This document shows positions 6,845 to 14,985 of a stretch of 23,867 nucleotides of DNA, in pieces. Location: positions 1 to 23,867 of the forward strand of contig CAYFUN010000021.1 in NCBI GenBank assembly GCA_964346535.1, read 5' to 3'. The translations under genes were made by a program, and so were the position numbers. A model generated the notes under the pieces. The model made no database searches. It had not been told where the DNA came from and was given only the letters and a program-made list of their open reading frames with translations. Position 1 is the stretch's first letter. The number at the start of each line of letters is the position of its first letter. This stretch comes from Neofamilia sp964346535 (GTDB taxonomy: Bacteria; Bacillota; Clostridia; Tissierellales; Peptoniphilaceae).

Positions 6845-7333
6845 ATGTCATTTAAATTAAAGGGAACAGAAAACCTATCTATTAAAGAAAAATATGACTT
6901 TATAAAATTATTTATTAAAGGCCAGGTCAGAGACGAAAAAGACCCTCTGGCCTTAATGGCAAATATTTCAGCAATAATTATGGCCATGGTCGATGACCTA
7001 AATTGGGCAGGATTTTATTTAGTCCAAGGCGACCAGCTAGTCCTCGGCCCCTTTCAAGGCCTGCCAGCTTGCACCAGACTAGACTACCACAAGGGAGTTT
7101 GTGCCAAGGCTTGGAGGGACAAAAAACCAGTTTTAGTTGAGGACGTCCACGCCTTTCCAGGCCATGTTGCCTGCGACTCAGCGTCAAATTCTGAATTAGT
7201 TATCCCACTTATAAAAGACGGGGAAGTCTACGGAGTCTTAGACCTAGACTCGCCAAAGCCAGCTAGGTTTACTAAAGACGACCAGGAAGAATTTGTAAAA
7301 ATTGTGGAAATTTTTCAAGACCATTTAATCTAA
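6845..7333 (+). CDS. msrC: Free methionine-(R)-sulfoxide reductase (GAF domain, fRMsr)
   Basis: This 162-residue GAF-domain enzyme reduces free L-methionine-(R)-sulfoxide in the cytoplasm, using thioredoxin. Recognition rests on NWAGFYLV (53-60), LGPFQGLPAC (67-76), and VEDVHAFPGHVACDSAS (98-114) followed by GVLDLDSP. Three cysteines, C76, C86 and C110, have the same spacing (10 and 24) as C84, C94 and C118 of the E. coli enzyme, so the catalytic and resolving residues are all present. I chose the ATG at 6845 because a promoter and an AAAGGAG site lie directly before it and because the protein then has the family length. It is a stress-repair enzyme and leads a short unit with two broken small membrane-protein genes. 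Confidence 0.93.
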   Translation: MSFKLKGTENLSIKEKYDFIKLFIKGQVRDEKDPLALMANISAIIMAMVDDLNWAGFYLVQGDQLVLGPFQGLPACTRLDYHKGVCAKAWRDKKPVLVEDVHAFPGHVACDSASNSELVIPLIKDGEVYGVLDLDSPKPARFTKDDQEEFVKIVEIFQDHLI

Positions 7334-7342
7334 GGAGATCTT

Positions 7343-7611
7343 ATGAACAGTTTTTTAGAAATATTAAAAATAATTTTGCCTCTAGGAATAATTGGAGTTT
7401 TGTGGTCCTTCTCATAAGGATAATAAAAAACAACAAGGACAAGACTAGCGAAGAAATGCCAAAGGACTATATGCAAGAAGGCCTATGTCTAGGGATGATC
7501 TTTGGAGCAGCCTTGGGAACAATTATTGACAATGAAAAACTTGGAGTTTTTGCAGCTGTAGGTATGGTCCTAGGCATGGCTATTGGCAGTGCCATAAGGA
7601 GGAAAAAATAA
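7343..7611 (+). pseudogene. Small glycine-zipper membrane protein gene, frameshifted
   Basis: An ATG at 7343 with an AAGGAG site 10 bases after msrC opens a 24-codon frame (MNSFLEILKIILPLGIIGVL) that stops at 7415-7417. The -1 frame continues from 7402 for 69 codons as VLLIRIIKNNKDKTSEEM and on to AIGSAIRRKK. Adding one T to the run at 7398-7401 gives one protein of about 89 residues: a first membrane helix, a charged loop, then a glycine-rich hairpin (GLCLGMIFGAALGT and GVFAAVGMVLGMAIGSA). No signal supports starting at the GTG at 7402. It is therefore probably a decayed gene, a homopolymer error or a frameshifted gene. I do not recognise a function. Confidence 0.6.
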
Positions 7612-7786
7612 TGTTAAGAGCGATTGGATTTTTATTATTTGGCCTAGGATATTTACTAACCAGCCCCAAAGGCTAAGGGACTATAAAAAGGACAAGTCTA
7701 CAGAAAATCTAATCCTATTTATAGCAGGCTTATTAATCGGCCTATCGTCACTGGTCCTATCCCTAGGATACTTTATCGGCAAATAA
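7611..7786 (+). pseudogene. Small two-helix membrane protein gene, frameshifted
   Basis: An ATG at 7611 overlaps the stop of the preceding small gene (TAATG) and encodes MLRAIGFLLFGLGYLLTSPKG before TAA at 7674. The -1 frame then continues from 7673 as LRDYKKDKSTENLILFIAGL and ends in SLGYFIGK with a stop at 7784-7786. One extra base in the CCCCAAA stretch (7664-7670) would join them into a protein of about 58 residues with two membrane helices and a short basic loop. The CCC codon before AAA allows a -1 re-pairing, so programmed frameshifting is a weak alternative to mutation or sequencing error. Function unknown. Confidence 0.55.
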
Positions 7787-7804
7787 AACTTAAAAATTAA
7801 GATC

Positions 7805-7847
7805 AAAAAACTAGCTAGGAAAAATTACTTAGCTAGTTTTCTTTTTT
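7805..7847. terminator. Bidirectional terminator between the msrC unit and yihY
   Basis: AAAACTAGCTA (7807-7817) pairs with TAGCTAGTTTT (7830-7840), an 11-bp perfect stem with a 12-base loop. CTTTTTTT follows on the + strand and six A bases precede it, giving a T-run on the minus strand. It serves the rightward msrC unit and the leftward YihY gene; the stop codon of the latter (7833-7835) lies inside the stem. Confidence 0.88.
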
Positions 7848-8750
7848 TATGAATTTTTTTTCTATGGCAGGTTTGCCGCTGTGTTTTTTCTCGTCGGTGT
7901 AGGCGACTATTAGGCTTGCGCCTAGAAGGAGCATAAAGATTAGGAAATAAAACCAAAGCATTATAACCATTATTGAGCCTAGGGCGCCGTAGACTGCATT
8001 TGATGATGAGAAGTTGTTTATATAAAAGCTAAATCCTATAGATCCTAGGATCCAGCCTAGGGATACAAAGCCTGCTCCTAAAAGGGCTTCGAACAAGTTT
8101 ATCTTCTTGCTTTCGTCGTCTTTGTTGCCAATTGCTGAAAAGACTTTAAAGATTGCACTCACAAAGACTACTAAAAATATTATCGGGAAGAAGTTTTTCA
8201 TAAATCTCCACAAAAATAGTTTATTTAAGTCAAAGGAGAAAAAGTAATAGACTATATTTGCTATTGGGTCTCCTGAAACGAAAAATACAAAGAAGGTCAT
8301 CAAGGCCAGGGCCAAGGCTAGGGTAAAGAGGATTGCATAGCCGTAGGATGAAAGGATTCTCTTTAGGCCTGTGGTTTTCTTTATGGAAAAAATATCTTCT
8401 AAGGCTCTAATTGTATGTTTGGCTGACTTTGACGATGAAAAAAGTGCTGCAAAGACACCGACAATTGTAAAGAATGTAGACCTAGAGTCTGACAGATAGG
8501 CCAGGATCGGATCGATTATTAGGTCGGCTCCTTCGTAAATGCTATTGGCAAAGTCTATTACTACATCTACATTATCTGCCAGCAAATAGGTAAAGAGTGA
8601 AAATAAAAGCATTAAAAAGGGACCTAGGGATAATAAGATATAATAGGTTACAATTGCTGCTCGGTCCATTATTCTAAGGTCGTTAACCTTGTTGCCTAGT
8701 CTTAACAATGTATTTACAAAAAATGAATGTTTGTAGGATTTTTCTTCCAT
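7833..8750 (-). CDS. YihY/BrkB-family inner-membrane protein
   Basis: The protein of about 305 residues has six or more hydrophobic helices and matches the YihY/BrkB (formerly ribonuclease BN) family. Early DRAAIVTYYILLSLGPFLML, central LFSSSKSAKHTIRALEDIF and late GALGSIMVIMLWFYFLIFMLLLGA are typical. Members are integral membrane proteins of unclear function, suggested to be transporters; RNase BN activity was withdrawn for this family. I place the start at the ATG at 8750, preceded by AGGAGG; a GTG two codons upstream overlaps that ribosome binding site. The tail is short, basic and charged (KPAIEKKFIKKEN). It is transcribed alone and leftward. Confidence 0.85.
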   Translation of the reverse strand: MEEKSYKHSFFVNTLLRLGNKVNDLRIMDRAAIVTYYILLSLGPFLMLLFSLFTYLLADNVDVVIDFANSIYEGADLIIDPILAYLSDSRSTFFTIVGVFAALFSSSKSAKHTIRALEDIFSIKKTTGLKRILSSYGYAILFTLALALALMTFFVFFVSGDPIANIVYYFFSFDLNKLFLWRFMKNFFPIIFLVVFVSAIFKVFSAIGNKDDESKKINLFEALLGAGFVSLGWILGSIGFSFYINNFSSSNAVYGALGSIMVIMLWFYFLIFMLLLGASLIVAYTDEKKHSGKPAIEKKFIKKEN

Positions 8751-8834
8751 ATTCACCTCCTAAAATTTTGATACTCATATAAGAATATATACAAGATGCA
8801 AAGCTTGCAAGTCTAAATTTAATTTTTTCTTAAA

Positions 8835-8866
8835 TATAAAAAAGGACGCCTACACAGACGCCCTTT
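8835..8866 (-). terminator. Intrinsic terminator of the ferritin gene
   Basis: On the minus strand AAAGGGCG and CGTCCTTT form an 8-bp stem including one G-U pair, with a 10-base loop and a T-run directly after. On the + strand the same position is an A-C mismatch, so it works best for the leftward ferritin transcript. Confidence 0.7.
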
Positions 8867-8877
8867 AATTTTATTTT

Positions 8878-9381
8878 TTAGTGGTCTCTTTTGCCTAGAA
8901 TTGAATCTACCTTAAATAGGGCAGCTTCGTTATTTCCAGCCATTTTAATAAGGTCAACATATCCTCTGAAGTGGTCTTCTTCTTCAACTTGTTCGTCAAC
9001 ATAGGTTCTTAGGAAGTTTTCAGCTGCATAATTTTTTTCTTCAATTGCTAGTTCAAGTAGGTTTAAAATTGAAGCTGAAATTTCTTTTTCGTGGGCAAGA
9101 CCTTTTTCAAATACGTCTAACATACTGTCGTATTCAGTAGTTACTTTAGCTAATTGGCCAAGTTCTACTTCGCCGTCCATTTCTAAAACGAAGTCTATAA
9201 AGTCTTCAGCGTGGTGTTGTTCTTCTTTTGTTTGGAAAGTAAACCAGCTAGTTGCTCCTGGAATTCCTAGAGATTTAAAGTATAGTCTCATTCCGTTATA
9301 AATATAAGATGATTCTAACTCTAATCTAATTTGTTCGTTAAAGGCTTTTTCTAAATTTTTACTTAGTTTTAATTCTTTCAT
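8878..9381 (-). CDS. ftnA: Non-haem bacterial ferritin (FtnA type)
   Basis: The 167-residue four-helix protein stores iron after oxidising Fe(II), as a 24-subunit cytoplasmic shell. All ferroxidase ligands are present at positions shifted by four from E. coli FtnA: E21, E54, H57, E98, Q131 and E134. Nearby text is typical (NEQIRLELESSYIYNGM, YVDEQVEEEDHFRGYVDLI). No haem-binding Met of bacterioferritin is indicated. The ATG has a GGAGG site about 10 bases upstream. The gene is monocistronic with its own terminator and a divergent upstream region of 225 bases. No clear PerR or Fur box could be assigned by eye. Confidence 0.94.
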   Translation of the reverse strand: MKELKLSKNLEKAFNEQIRLELESSYIYNGMRLYFKSLGIPGATSWFTFQTKEEQHHAEDFIDFVLEMDGEVELGQLAKVTTEYDSMLDVFEKGLAHEKEISASILNLLELAIEEKNYAAENFLRTYVDEQVEEEDHFRGYVDLIKMAGNNEAALFKVDSILGKRDH

Positions 9382-9606
9382 TATCTATATACCTCCAAAA
9401 TATTATTTACGGATTTTGCTCGCATCTCTATATTACCCTAGACTTATAAAGTTAAACAAAGCATTTAATAAATTTTGATAATTTTAACTCATAAAGCTGG
9501 GATGAAAATTTTTTCTTTTCTAGGGCCAATCTTCCTTTTTATATTTATATAAGTGATGAATATAAAGTCGTTTTATGGTAAGATATAATATCATGGAGGA
9601 AATATT
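9382..9606. promoter_or_regulatory. Divergent promoter region, ferritin / replication operon
   Basis: Rightward, a perfect TATAAT lies at 9584-9589, but it is so close to the GGAGG (9595-9599) and TTG start (9607) that the 5' leader would be almost absent, so another -10 further up (TATAAG or TATAAA, 9548-9566) may be the real one. Leftward, TAATAT with a weak -35 (TGTTTA) at 17-base spacing fits the ferritin gene. Nothing else is apparent. Confidence 0.4.
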
Positions 9607-10545
9607 TTGGAAATAAAAAACAAAGAAAAAGTAAATGAACTTTTAAAATTACTTTTCCTAAGCTTATTAATTGGATTTTTAGGTTTTGCCATTAGTCCAG
9701 TGCTTATAATGTTTATTTATCCAGGGATTTTTATGGAGGGATCTATAAGATTAGGCATTAGAGAGTCTCTACTAGTAATGTTTATAACAAGTTTGATTTT
9801 ATCCTTGTTTTCGTCACTAATGTCTGGCCTGGCTTTATTTTTCATTTTTGCACCAATGGTTTTGACCTTCCACTATGGAGTTTTTAATAGAAAATCCTAT
9901 ATCTTTATATATTTGTCAGTTTTTCTCATTTTAGCCCTGTCAATGTCCGCCTTTCAGTTGGGACTTTTAAGGACTCAACCAATAGACTTTACAGCTGCTA
10001 TTGACAGCCTAATGAAGACCCAACTTGACATGATGAAAGAAGGCCTAACAGCCTTAGAGTTTTCACAACTAGAACAGACTATAAAAGAAGCCTACAGTAT
10101 TATGCTTATGGTTATGCCTAGTTTGTATTTAATAATTTTAGCAATTATTGTCTATATAAACTATAATTCAGTAGGAAGGAAGCTATTTTTAAAGGGAATT
10201 TTAATTCCTCAGCCGCCATACTTTGGCTACTTGCAAATGCCTAGGGGCTTAATTGTCGCCTTTGGTGTAGGGATTTTTGTTCCCCTAATGCTTAAAAACC
10301 TTGGATCAGACCTTTATAGGCCAATTTATTTTAATGTCATTGTGGTCTTTGGCTTTTTGTTTTTCGTTGACGGTCTGGCTCTACTTACTAGCCTGCTTAG
10401 AAAAACTAAAATGCCTAGGTTTTTTAGAATTTTGCTAACAGCACTGGCAGTATTTGTAGCTCCTCTTTCTATTGTAGTTGCCTTAGTGGGTATTATTGAC
10501 ACCCTTGTTCAATTTAGAAGAATAAAAATAGTAGGAGGGAAGTAA
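9607..10545 (+). CDS. DUF2232 membrane protein (YybS-like)
   Basis: The 312-residue protein has about eight hydrophobic helices, including LLKLLFLSLLIGFLGFAISP near the N-terminus and FGFLFFVDGLALL near residue 255. It matches the YybS/DUF2232 family, which in Bacillus and many clostridia lies directly before gdpP, rplI and the replicative helicase gene, exactly as here. The family function is unknown. The start is TTG with GGAGG seven bases upstream; no ATG fits better. It is the first gene of the long rightward operon and ends one base before the gdpP TTG. Confidence 0.82.
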   Translation: MEIKNKEKVNELLKLLFLSLLIGFLGFAISPVLIMFIYPGIFMEGSIRLGIRESLLVMFITSLILSLFSSLMSGLALFFIFAPMVLTFHYGVFNRKSYIFIYLSVFLILALSMSAFQLGLLRTQPIDFTAAIDSLMKTQLDMMKEGLTALEFSQLEQTIKEAYSIMLMVMPSLYLIILAIIVYINYNSVGRKLFLKGILIPQPPYFGYLQMPRGLIVAFGVGIFVPLMLKNLGSDLYRPIYFNVIVVFGFLFFVDGLALLTSLLRKTKMPRFFRILLTALAVFVAPLSIVVALVGIIDTLVQFRRIKIVGGK

Positions 10546-10546
10546 C

Positions 10547-12559
10547 TTGGACAGATTAAAAACCTTAAACAAATACAAGTTAACTATTTTCTTCTTAGTT
10601 CTAATTGTTATAGCCTTGTTTGTTTTAAATGACGTTTTAGGAATCTTAGGCCTGGTTTTAGCAGTCCTAATAGTTTTTGAAATTGTCTACCGCTATGAAG
10701 AATTAGAGTCTAAAGAAAACGAAAATATAATGAGGCTGTGCGAAAACTTAGACTCAGCTGCCCAAGACTCGATTTTTAATATGCCCTTTCCCCTGGTTCT
10801 CACTAAGGAAAATGGGACTATTGACTGGTACAACCCTAGTCTTTTAAAGCTAATTGACGAGCAACAAGTTGTAGGTGCAGAAATTGACCAGGCTCTTGAA
10901 GGATTTTCTTTTTCTGATGTTTTGAAAGACAAGCAAAAGGAAATTAAACTAGAGAAAAACAACTACGTCATCCACAAAAACAAGGTAAAAAAATCAGACG
11001 GAAATGTTCTCTATGTCTTTTATTTTGTTGACAATACAGAATTTGATGTCCTTAGAAAAAAATACAAGGACAGCAAGGTAGGCTTTGCCCACGTCTATAT
11101 AGACAACTACGACGAGATCGGCCTTGGGAAAAAAGGCTATATCAAGTCAGTAATTGCAGCAGACATTGAAAAAATAATTATGGCCTACTTTACAGGCAAT
11201 GGCGGCATTGTTAGAAAATATGACGACGACAAATACCTGGTCGCCTTTAACAATGTATCCTTAGAGGAAATGGTCAAGGACAAGTTTTCAATTTTAGACC
11301 AAGTTAGAGAAATTGGCCTTCAAAACGAATCTACAATTACCCTTTCAATTGGAATTTCCAAGGCCCTAGAGTCTATTCCAGAATCCTACGAAGAATCAAG
11401 GGTTGCAGTAGACTTAGCCCTAGGCCGTGGTGGAGACCAAGTTGTTTTAAGGACCAAGGATGGCCACGAATTCTTTGGCGGCAAAACCCAGGCCAAGGAA
11501 AAGAGAAATAGAGTTAGGGCCAGAGTTATAGGCAACTCTCTAAAGAACCTAATTGAGGAATCAACTGACGTTTACATTATGGGCCACAAAAACGCCGACA
11601 TGGACGCCATTGGCTCAGCTATAGGAATGCTTGGATCAGTAACAAGGCTTGGCAAACCTGGCTACATCGTCTTAAATGAAGTTAATCCATCTATAAAAAT
11701 AATTATGGACCAGCTTCAAGCCCAAAGCCCTGACCTTTTCAAAAAAGTTATAAAGTCAGAAGAGGCCTTAGAAAATGCCAATAAAACAACTTCACTTCTA
11801 ATTTGTTTAGACAACCACAAACATTTACTCACAGAAGAACCAAGATTATTTGATATAATAGACAAGGTGGTAATAATTGACCACCACAGAAAGGGTAATG
11901 ACTCCATAGAAAACTACGTCTTATCCTATATTGAACCTTATGCTTCTTCAACTGCAGAGCTAGTTACAGAAATCCTTGAATATATTGAAAAGAACCTAGA
12001 AATATCTCAGTTTGAAGCAGAGGCAATGATGGCAGGTATAGTAGTTGATACTAAAAACTTTACCTTCCAAACAGGAGTTAGGACCTTTGAGGCAGCATCA
12101 GTACTTCGCCGCCATGGAGCAGATCCAACCAAGGTCAACAAGCTCTTTAATGAAGACATGGATACAGTAAGGCTAAGGGCCAGAGTTATCCACGACGCAG
12201 ATATAATTAGGGGAGAAATTGCCATATCTACCTTAGACGAAGATGTTGATTCCAACATTTTAATAGCAGCCAAGGCAGCAGATTCCCTACTTAATATAGT
12301 AGGCATTAGCGCATCTTTTGTTCTAACACTTAAAGATGACATGGTCCACATTTCTGGTAGGTCCTCAGGGGACATATCAGTCCAACTAATTTTAGAAAAA
12401 TTAGGCGGAGGCGGCCACCTAACATCGGCAGCAACTCAGCTAAAGAACACAAGTTTAGAAAAAGCCTACGACATGCTTGTAAAAGCAATTGATGAATATT
12501 ATGAAGATTTAAAAGGAGAGGAAAAAGAAGATGAAAATAATATTACTGAAGGACTATAA
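10547..12559 (+). CDS. gdpP: GdpP, membrane c-di-AMP phosphodiesterase (DHH/DHHA1)
   Basis: This 670-residue enzyme cleaves cyclic di-AMP to pApA. The order is two membrane helices (about 12-48), a PAS-like domain (about 75-160), a degenerate GGDEF domain (about 170-305) and a catalytic DHH/DHHA1 phosphodiesterase. Metal-binding motifs are intact: GHKNADMDAIGSA (346-358), LDNHK (421-425), DHHRKG (445-450), VVDTKNF (499-505) and GGGGH (620-624). The GGDEF region lacks a recognisable GGDEF signature, as in other GdpP proteins. The start is TTG with GGAGGG directly upstream. The last 29 bases overlap rplI. It probably tunes c-di-AMP, which governs potassium balance, cell wall stress and DNA-integrity signalling in related bacteria. 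Confidence 0.95.
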   Translation: MDRLKTLNKYKLTIFFLVLIVIALFVLNDVLGILGLVLAVLIVFEIVYRYEELESKENENIMRLCENLDSAAQDSIFNMPFPLVLTKENGTIDWYNPSLLKLIDEQQVVGAEIDQALEGFSFSDVLKDKQKEIKLEKNNYVIHKNKVKKSDGNVLYVFYFVDNTEFDVLRKKYKDSKVGFAHVYIDNYDEIGLGKKGYIKSVIAADIEKIIMAYFTGNGGIVRKYDDDKYLVAFNNVSLEEMVKDKFSILDQVREIGLQNESTITLSIGISKALESIPESYEESRVAVDLALGRGGDQVVLRTKDGHEFFGGKTQAKEKRNRVRARVIGNSLKNLIEESTDVYIMGHKNADMDAIGSAIGMLGSVTRLGKPGYIVLNEVNPSIKIIMDQLQAQSPDLFKKVIKSEEALENANKTTSLLICLDNHKHLLTEEPRLFDIIDKVVIIDHHRKGNDSIENYVLSYIEPYASSTAELVTEILEYIEKNLEISQFEAEAMMAGIVVDTKNFTFQTGVRTFEAASVLRRHGADPTKVNKLFNEDMDTVRLRARVIHDADIIRGEIAISTLDEDVDSNILIAAKAADSLLNIVGISASFVLTLKDDMVHISGRSSGDISVQLILEKLGGGGHLTSAATQLKNTSLEKAYDMLVKAIDEYYEDLKGEEKEDENNITEGL

Positions 12560-12977
12560 GAACCTAGGAAAAGCTGGAGAAATGGTAGATGCCAAAGACG
12601 GCTACGCAAGAAACTACCTTCTACCAAGAAATATAGCAATTGAAGCTACTCCAGCAAATGTAGAAAACTGGAAGGAAGAACAAGCAAAGCTTCAAGAAGA
12701 AGAAAGACTAGCCTTTGAAGGAGCCCAAGAGCTAAAAGAAAAACTAGAATCAATCACTTTAACCCTAACTGCTAAAGGCGGAGAAACTGGAAAACTTTTC
12801 GGCTCAATTACAAATGCAGAAATTTCTAAGGAACTTTTAAAAGAAGAAAAACTTTCAATTGATAGAAAGAAAATTGAACTTAAAGAGCCTATAAAAACAG
12901 CTGGCCTTCACGAAGTTCCAGTAAGAGTTTATCCAGAAGTTGTAGCAAACTTAAAGGTCAACATAGAAACAAAGTAA
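12531..12977 (+). CDS. rplI: 50S ribosomal protein L9
   Basis: This 148-residue protein is a standard L9: an N-terminal rRNA-binding domain with MKIILLKDYKNLGKAGEMVD and GYARNYLLPRNIAIEAT, a long central helix and a C-terminal domain (GKLFGSITNAEIS, VRVYPEVVANLKV). L9 binds 23S rRNA near the L1 stalk and helps keep the reading frame. Its ATG lies 29 bases inside the gdpP coding region in a different frame; AAAGGAGAGG lies about 12 bases upstream and may serve as ribosome binding site. The position between gdpP and the helicase gene is conserved in Bacillota. Confidence 0.97.
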   Translation: MKIILLKDYKNLGKAGEMVDAKDGYARNYLLPRNIAIEATPANVENWKEEQAKLQEEERLAFEGAQELKEKLESITLTLTAKGGETGKLFGSITNAEISKELLKEEKLSIDRKKIELKEPIKTAGLHEVPVRVYPEVVANLKVNIETK

Positions 12978-12998
12978 AATCGCAAATTGGTAAACGAG

Positions 12999-13029
12999 CA
13001 TAGAGAATAGACAAGTACTATTCTCTATG
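12999..13029 (+). other. Perfect 12-bp hairpin between rplI and dnaB
   Basis: CATAGAGAATAG (12999-13010) pairs with CTATTCTCTATG (13018-13029) around the 7-base loop ACAAGTA. No T-run follows, so it is not an ordinary terminator. It lies 22 bases after the rplI stop and 28 bases before the helicase ATG, in the only sizeable gap of this operon (80 bases). It could stabilise or process the mRNA, or act as an operator. Confidence 0.6.
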
Positions 13030-13057
13030 TCTATCTATAGAAAGTAAAGGTAAAATA

Positions 13058-14398
13058 ATGGCTGAAAAAACAACCCTAGGCAGAATTCCACCATATTCAA
13101 ACGAAGCAGAACAAAGTGTCCTTGGAATCCTACTTCGAGCAGGAGACAAAATAGACACAGCCTTAGAAATAATTAGAGCAGAGGACTTTTATAATCCAAT
13201 CCACAGCGACATTTTTAGGGCCATGGTTAGCCTATCTGCAAAGTCAGCTCCCATAGACCTACTTACAAGTATTGAAGAGCTAAGAAAAATGGGCAAACTA
13301 GAAGAAATTGGCGGAGTAGCCTACCTAGGAGAACTAAGCAACAAGGTAGTAACAACCCTAAACATTGAATATTACCTACAAATTATAAAGGACAAGTCTA
13401 TTCTTAGACAGCTTATAGAAGCAAGTGCACAGACCTTAGACTATGCCTACGAAGATTCTGAAGAAGTAGGCACTATTTTAGAGTTTGCAGAAAAGGGAAT
13501 TTTTGATATCAGCCAGGACCTTCACTCTAAGGGCCTAAGCCCCATAAAAGAAGTTTTAATTGACACCTTTGACGTTTTAGAAAAGAGAATGGAATCTGAC
13601 GAAAGCCTAACAGGAGTAACTTCAGGCTTTATAGACCTAGACAACAAGCTATCAGGTTTTCAAAAGTCAGACCTGGTCCTTCTTGCAGCTAGGCCATCAA
13701 TGGGAAAGACAGCCTTAATGGTTAACTTTGCTCTAAATGCAGCCATAGCAGGAAAAAAAGTTGCAGTATTTTCCCTAGAAATGAGCCAAAACCAGCTGGC
13801 CCAAAGAATGATGTCAGCCATGTCTCACGTTGACCTGCAAAAAATAATTTCAGGAAAATTAGAATCAGAAGACCTGCCAAGGCTCCTAGAAGGAATTTCA
13901 GTCCTCCAACAATTTAACATTTCCATAGACGACACAGCAGGAATTACTCCCCTAGAACTAAAGGCCAAGGCTAGAAAACTAAAAGCCAAAGAAGGCCTGG
14001 ACCTAATAGTAATTGACTACCTGCAACTAATGGAAATGGGAGGCAGAAACGAAAACAGGACCCAAGAAATTTCGGCCATATCTAGAAACCTCAAGGCCAT
14101 AGCCAAGGAACTAGACGTGCCAGTAATAGCCCTATCACAATTATCAAGGGCCACAGAAGTTAGACAAGACAAGAGACCTATCCTTTCTGACCTTCGTGAA
14201 TCAGGAGCCATTGAACAAGACGCAGACGTAGTACTCTTCCTTTACAGAGACGAATACTACAATCCAGAAACCGAAAAGAGAAATATAGGAGAAGTAATAA
14301 TAGCCAAGCACAGAAACGGCCCAACAGGAGCAGTAGAACTGACCTTCCTAGGCCAATACACAAAATTTGTAAACATGGCTAGAGGATCTGACCAGTGA
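13058..14398 (+). CDS. dnaB: Replicative DNA helicase (DnaB family; DnaC in Bacillus)
   Basis: The 446-residue hexameric helicase unwinds DNA at the replication fork. The N-terminal domain (IPPYSNEAEQSVLGILL, 10-26) is followed by a RecA-like motor with Walker A ARPSMGKTA (211-219), VFSLEMS (237-243), Walker B LIVIDYLQL (316-324) and the late LSDLRESGAIEQDADVVLFLYR block. No intein interrupts the gene. Length is normal. The start follows AAAGG, a weaker site than its neighbours. The stop codon overlaps the GTG of the following acetyltransferase gene by four bases. Loader and primosome genes follow two genes later. Confidence 0.97.
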   Translation: MAEKTTLGRIPPYSNEAEQSVLGILLRAGDKIDTALEIIRAEDFYNPIHSDIFRAMVSLSAKSAPIDLLTSIEELRKMGKLEEIGGVAYLGELSNKVVTTLNIEYYLQIIKDKSILRQLIEASAQTLDYAYEDSEEVGTILEFAEKGIFDISQDLHSKGLSPIKEVLIDTFDVLEKRMESDESLTGVTSGFIDLDNKLSGFQKSDLVLLAARPSMGKTALMVNFALNAAIAGKKVAVFSLEMSQNQLAQRMMSAMSHVDLQKIISGKLESEDLPRLLEGISVLQQFNISIDDTAGITPLELKAKARKLKAKEGLDLIVIDYLQLMEMGGRNENRTQEISAISRNLKAIAKELDVPVIALSQLSRATEVRQDKRPILSDLRESGAIEQDADVVLFLYRDEYYNPETEKRNIGEVIIAKHRNGPTGAVELTFLGQYTKFVNMARGSDQ

Positions 14399-14985
14399 TA
14401 AAGGAAGAATACATTTACTTTGAGCCACTAAAACTTAAGCACGTTCTAAAAATGAGGTCTTGGGGCAGGCACAAGTCTCCACTTTTTCAAGATTACAACT
14501 TTAACTTTAGAACAGAAGAAGACTGCAAGGACTTTTTAATGGCAAAGACCCTGTCGCCATTTAACTCCTACTATGCAATAATCTATGCAGAAGAAGTAAT
14601 AGGATTTTTAGGCAACAAAAACATAAACTTTCTAACTAGGTCCTCAACCCTAGGCCTAGTCCTAAACCCAAGTCTAGTAGGCATGGGCTTTGGTACAAAA
14701 GTCCTAGCAAAGTTTTTAGACTTTTATTTCAATGTCAAGGACATGAAGAAGATGAAGCTCCTAGTTGCAGCCTACAACGACAGGGCCCTAAGGGTCTACG
14801 AAAAAGTTGGCTTTAAAAAAGTATCAGACCACCTAGAGCCTTATCCAAACTTTAGCATAGACAAAAGATCCAAAGACTACCTAGACCATGAGGCCGCCTT
14901 TGTAGAAAAGGGCAAGGTCCTATACAACTACGTCTACAAAATGGAACTGAGAAAAGAGGATTTTAACTTTGAAATTCACAACTGA
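14395..14985 (+). CDS. GNAT-family N-acetyltransferase
   Basis: The 196-residue protein resembles acetyl-CoA-dependent N-acetyltransferases of the RimJ/RimL-like GNAT group. The acetyl-CoA segment appears as LNPSLVGMGFGTKVLAKFLD (about 92-111), and NDRALRVYEKVGFKKV near residue 128 is the typical fourth motif. The substrate is unknown. It starts with GTG overlapping the helicase stop (GTGA) and its 3' end overlaps the dnaD-like gene by 17 bases, so it is embedded in the replication operon. Acetylation of a replication or ribosomal protein is a possibility suggested only by position. Confidence 0.85.
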   Translation: MIKEEYIYFEPLKLKHVLKMRSWGRHKSPLFQDYNFNFRTEEDCKDFLMAKTLSPFNSYYAIIYAEEVIGFLGNKNINFLTRSSTLGLVLNPSLVGMGFGTKVLAKFLDFYFNVKDMKKMKLLVAAYNDRALRVYEKVGFKKVSDHLEPYPNFSIDKRSKDYLDHEAAFVEKGKVLYNYVYKMELRKEDFNFEIHN

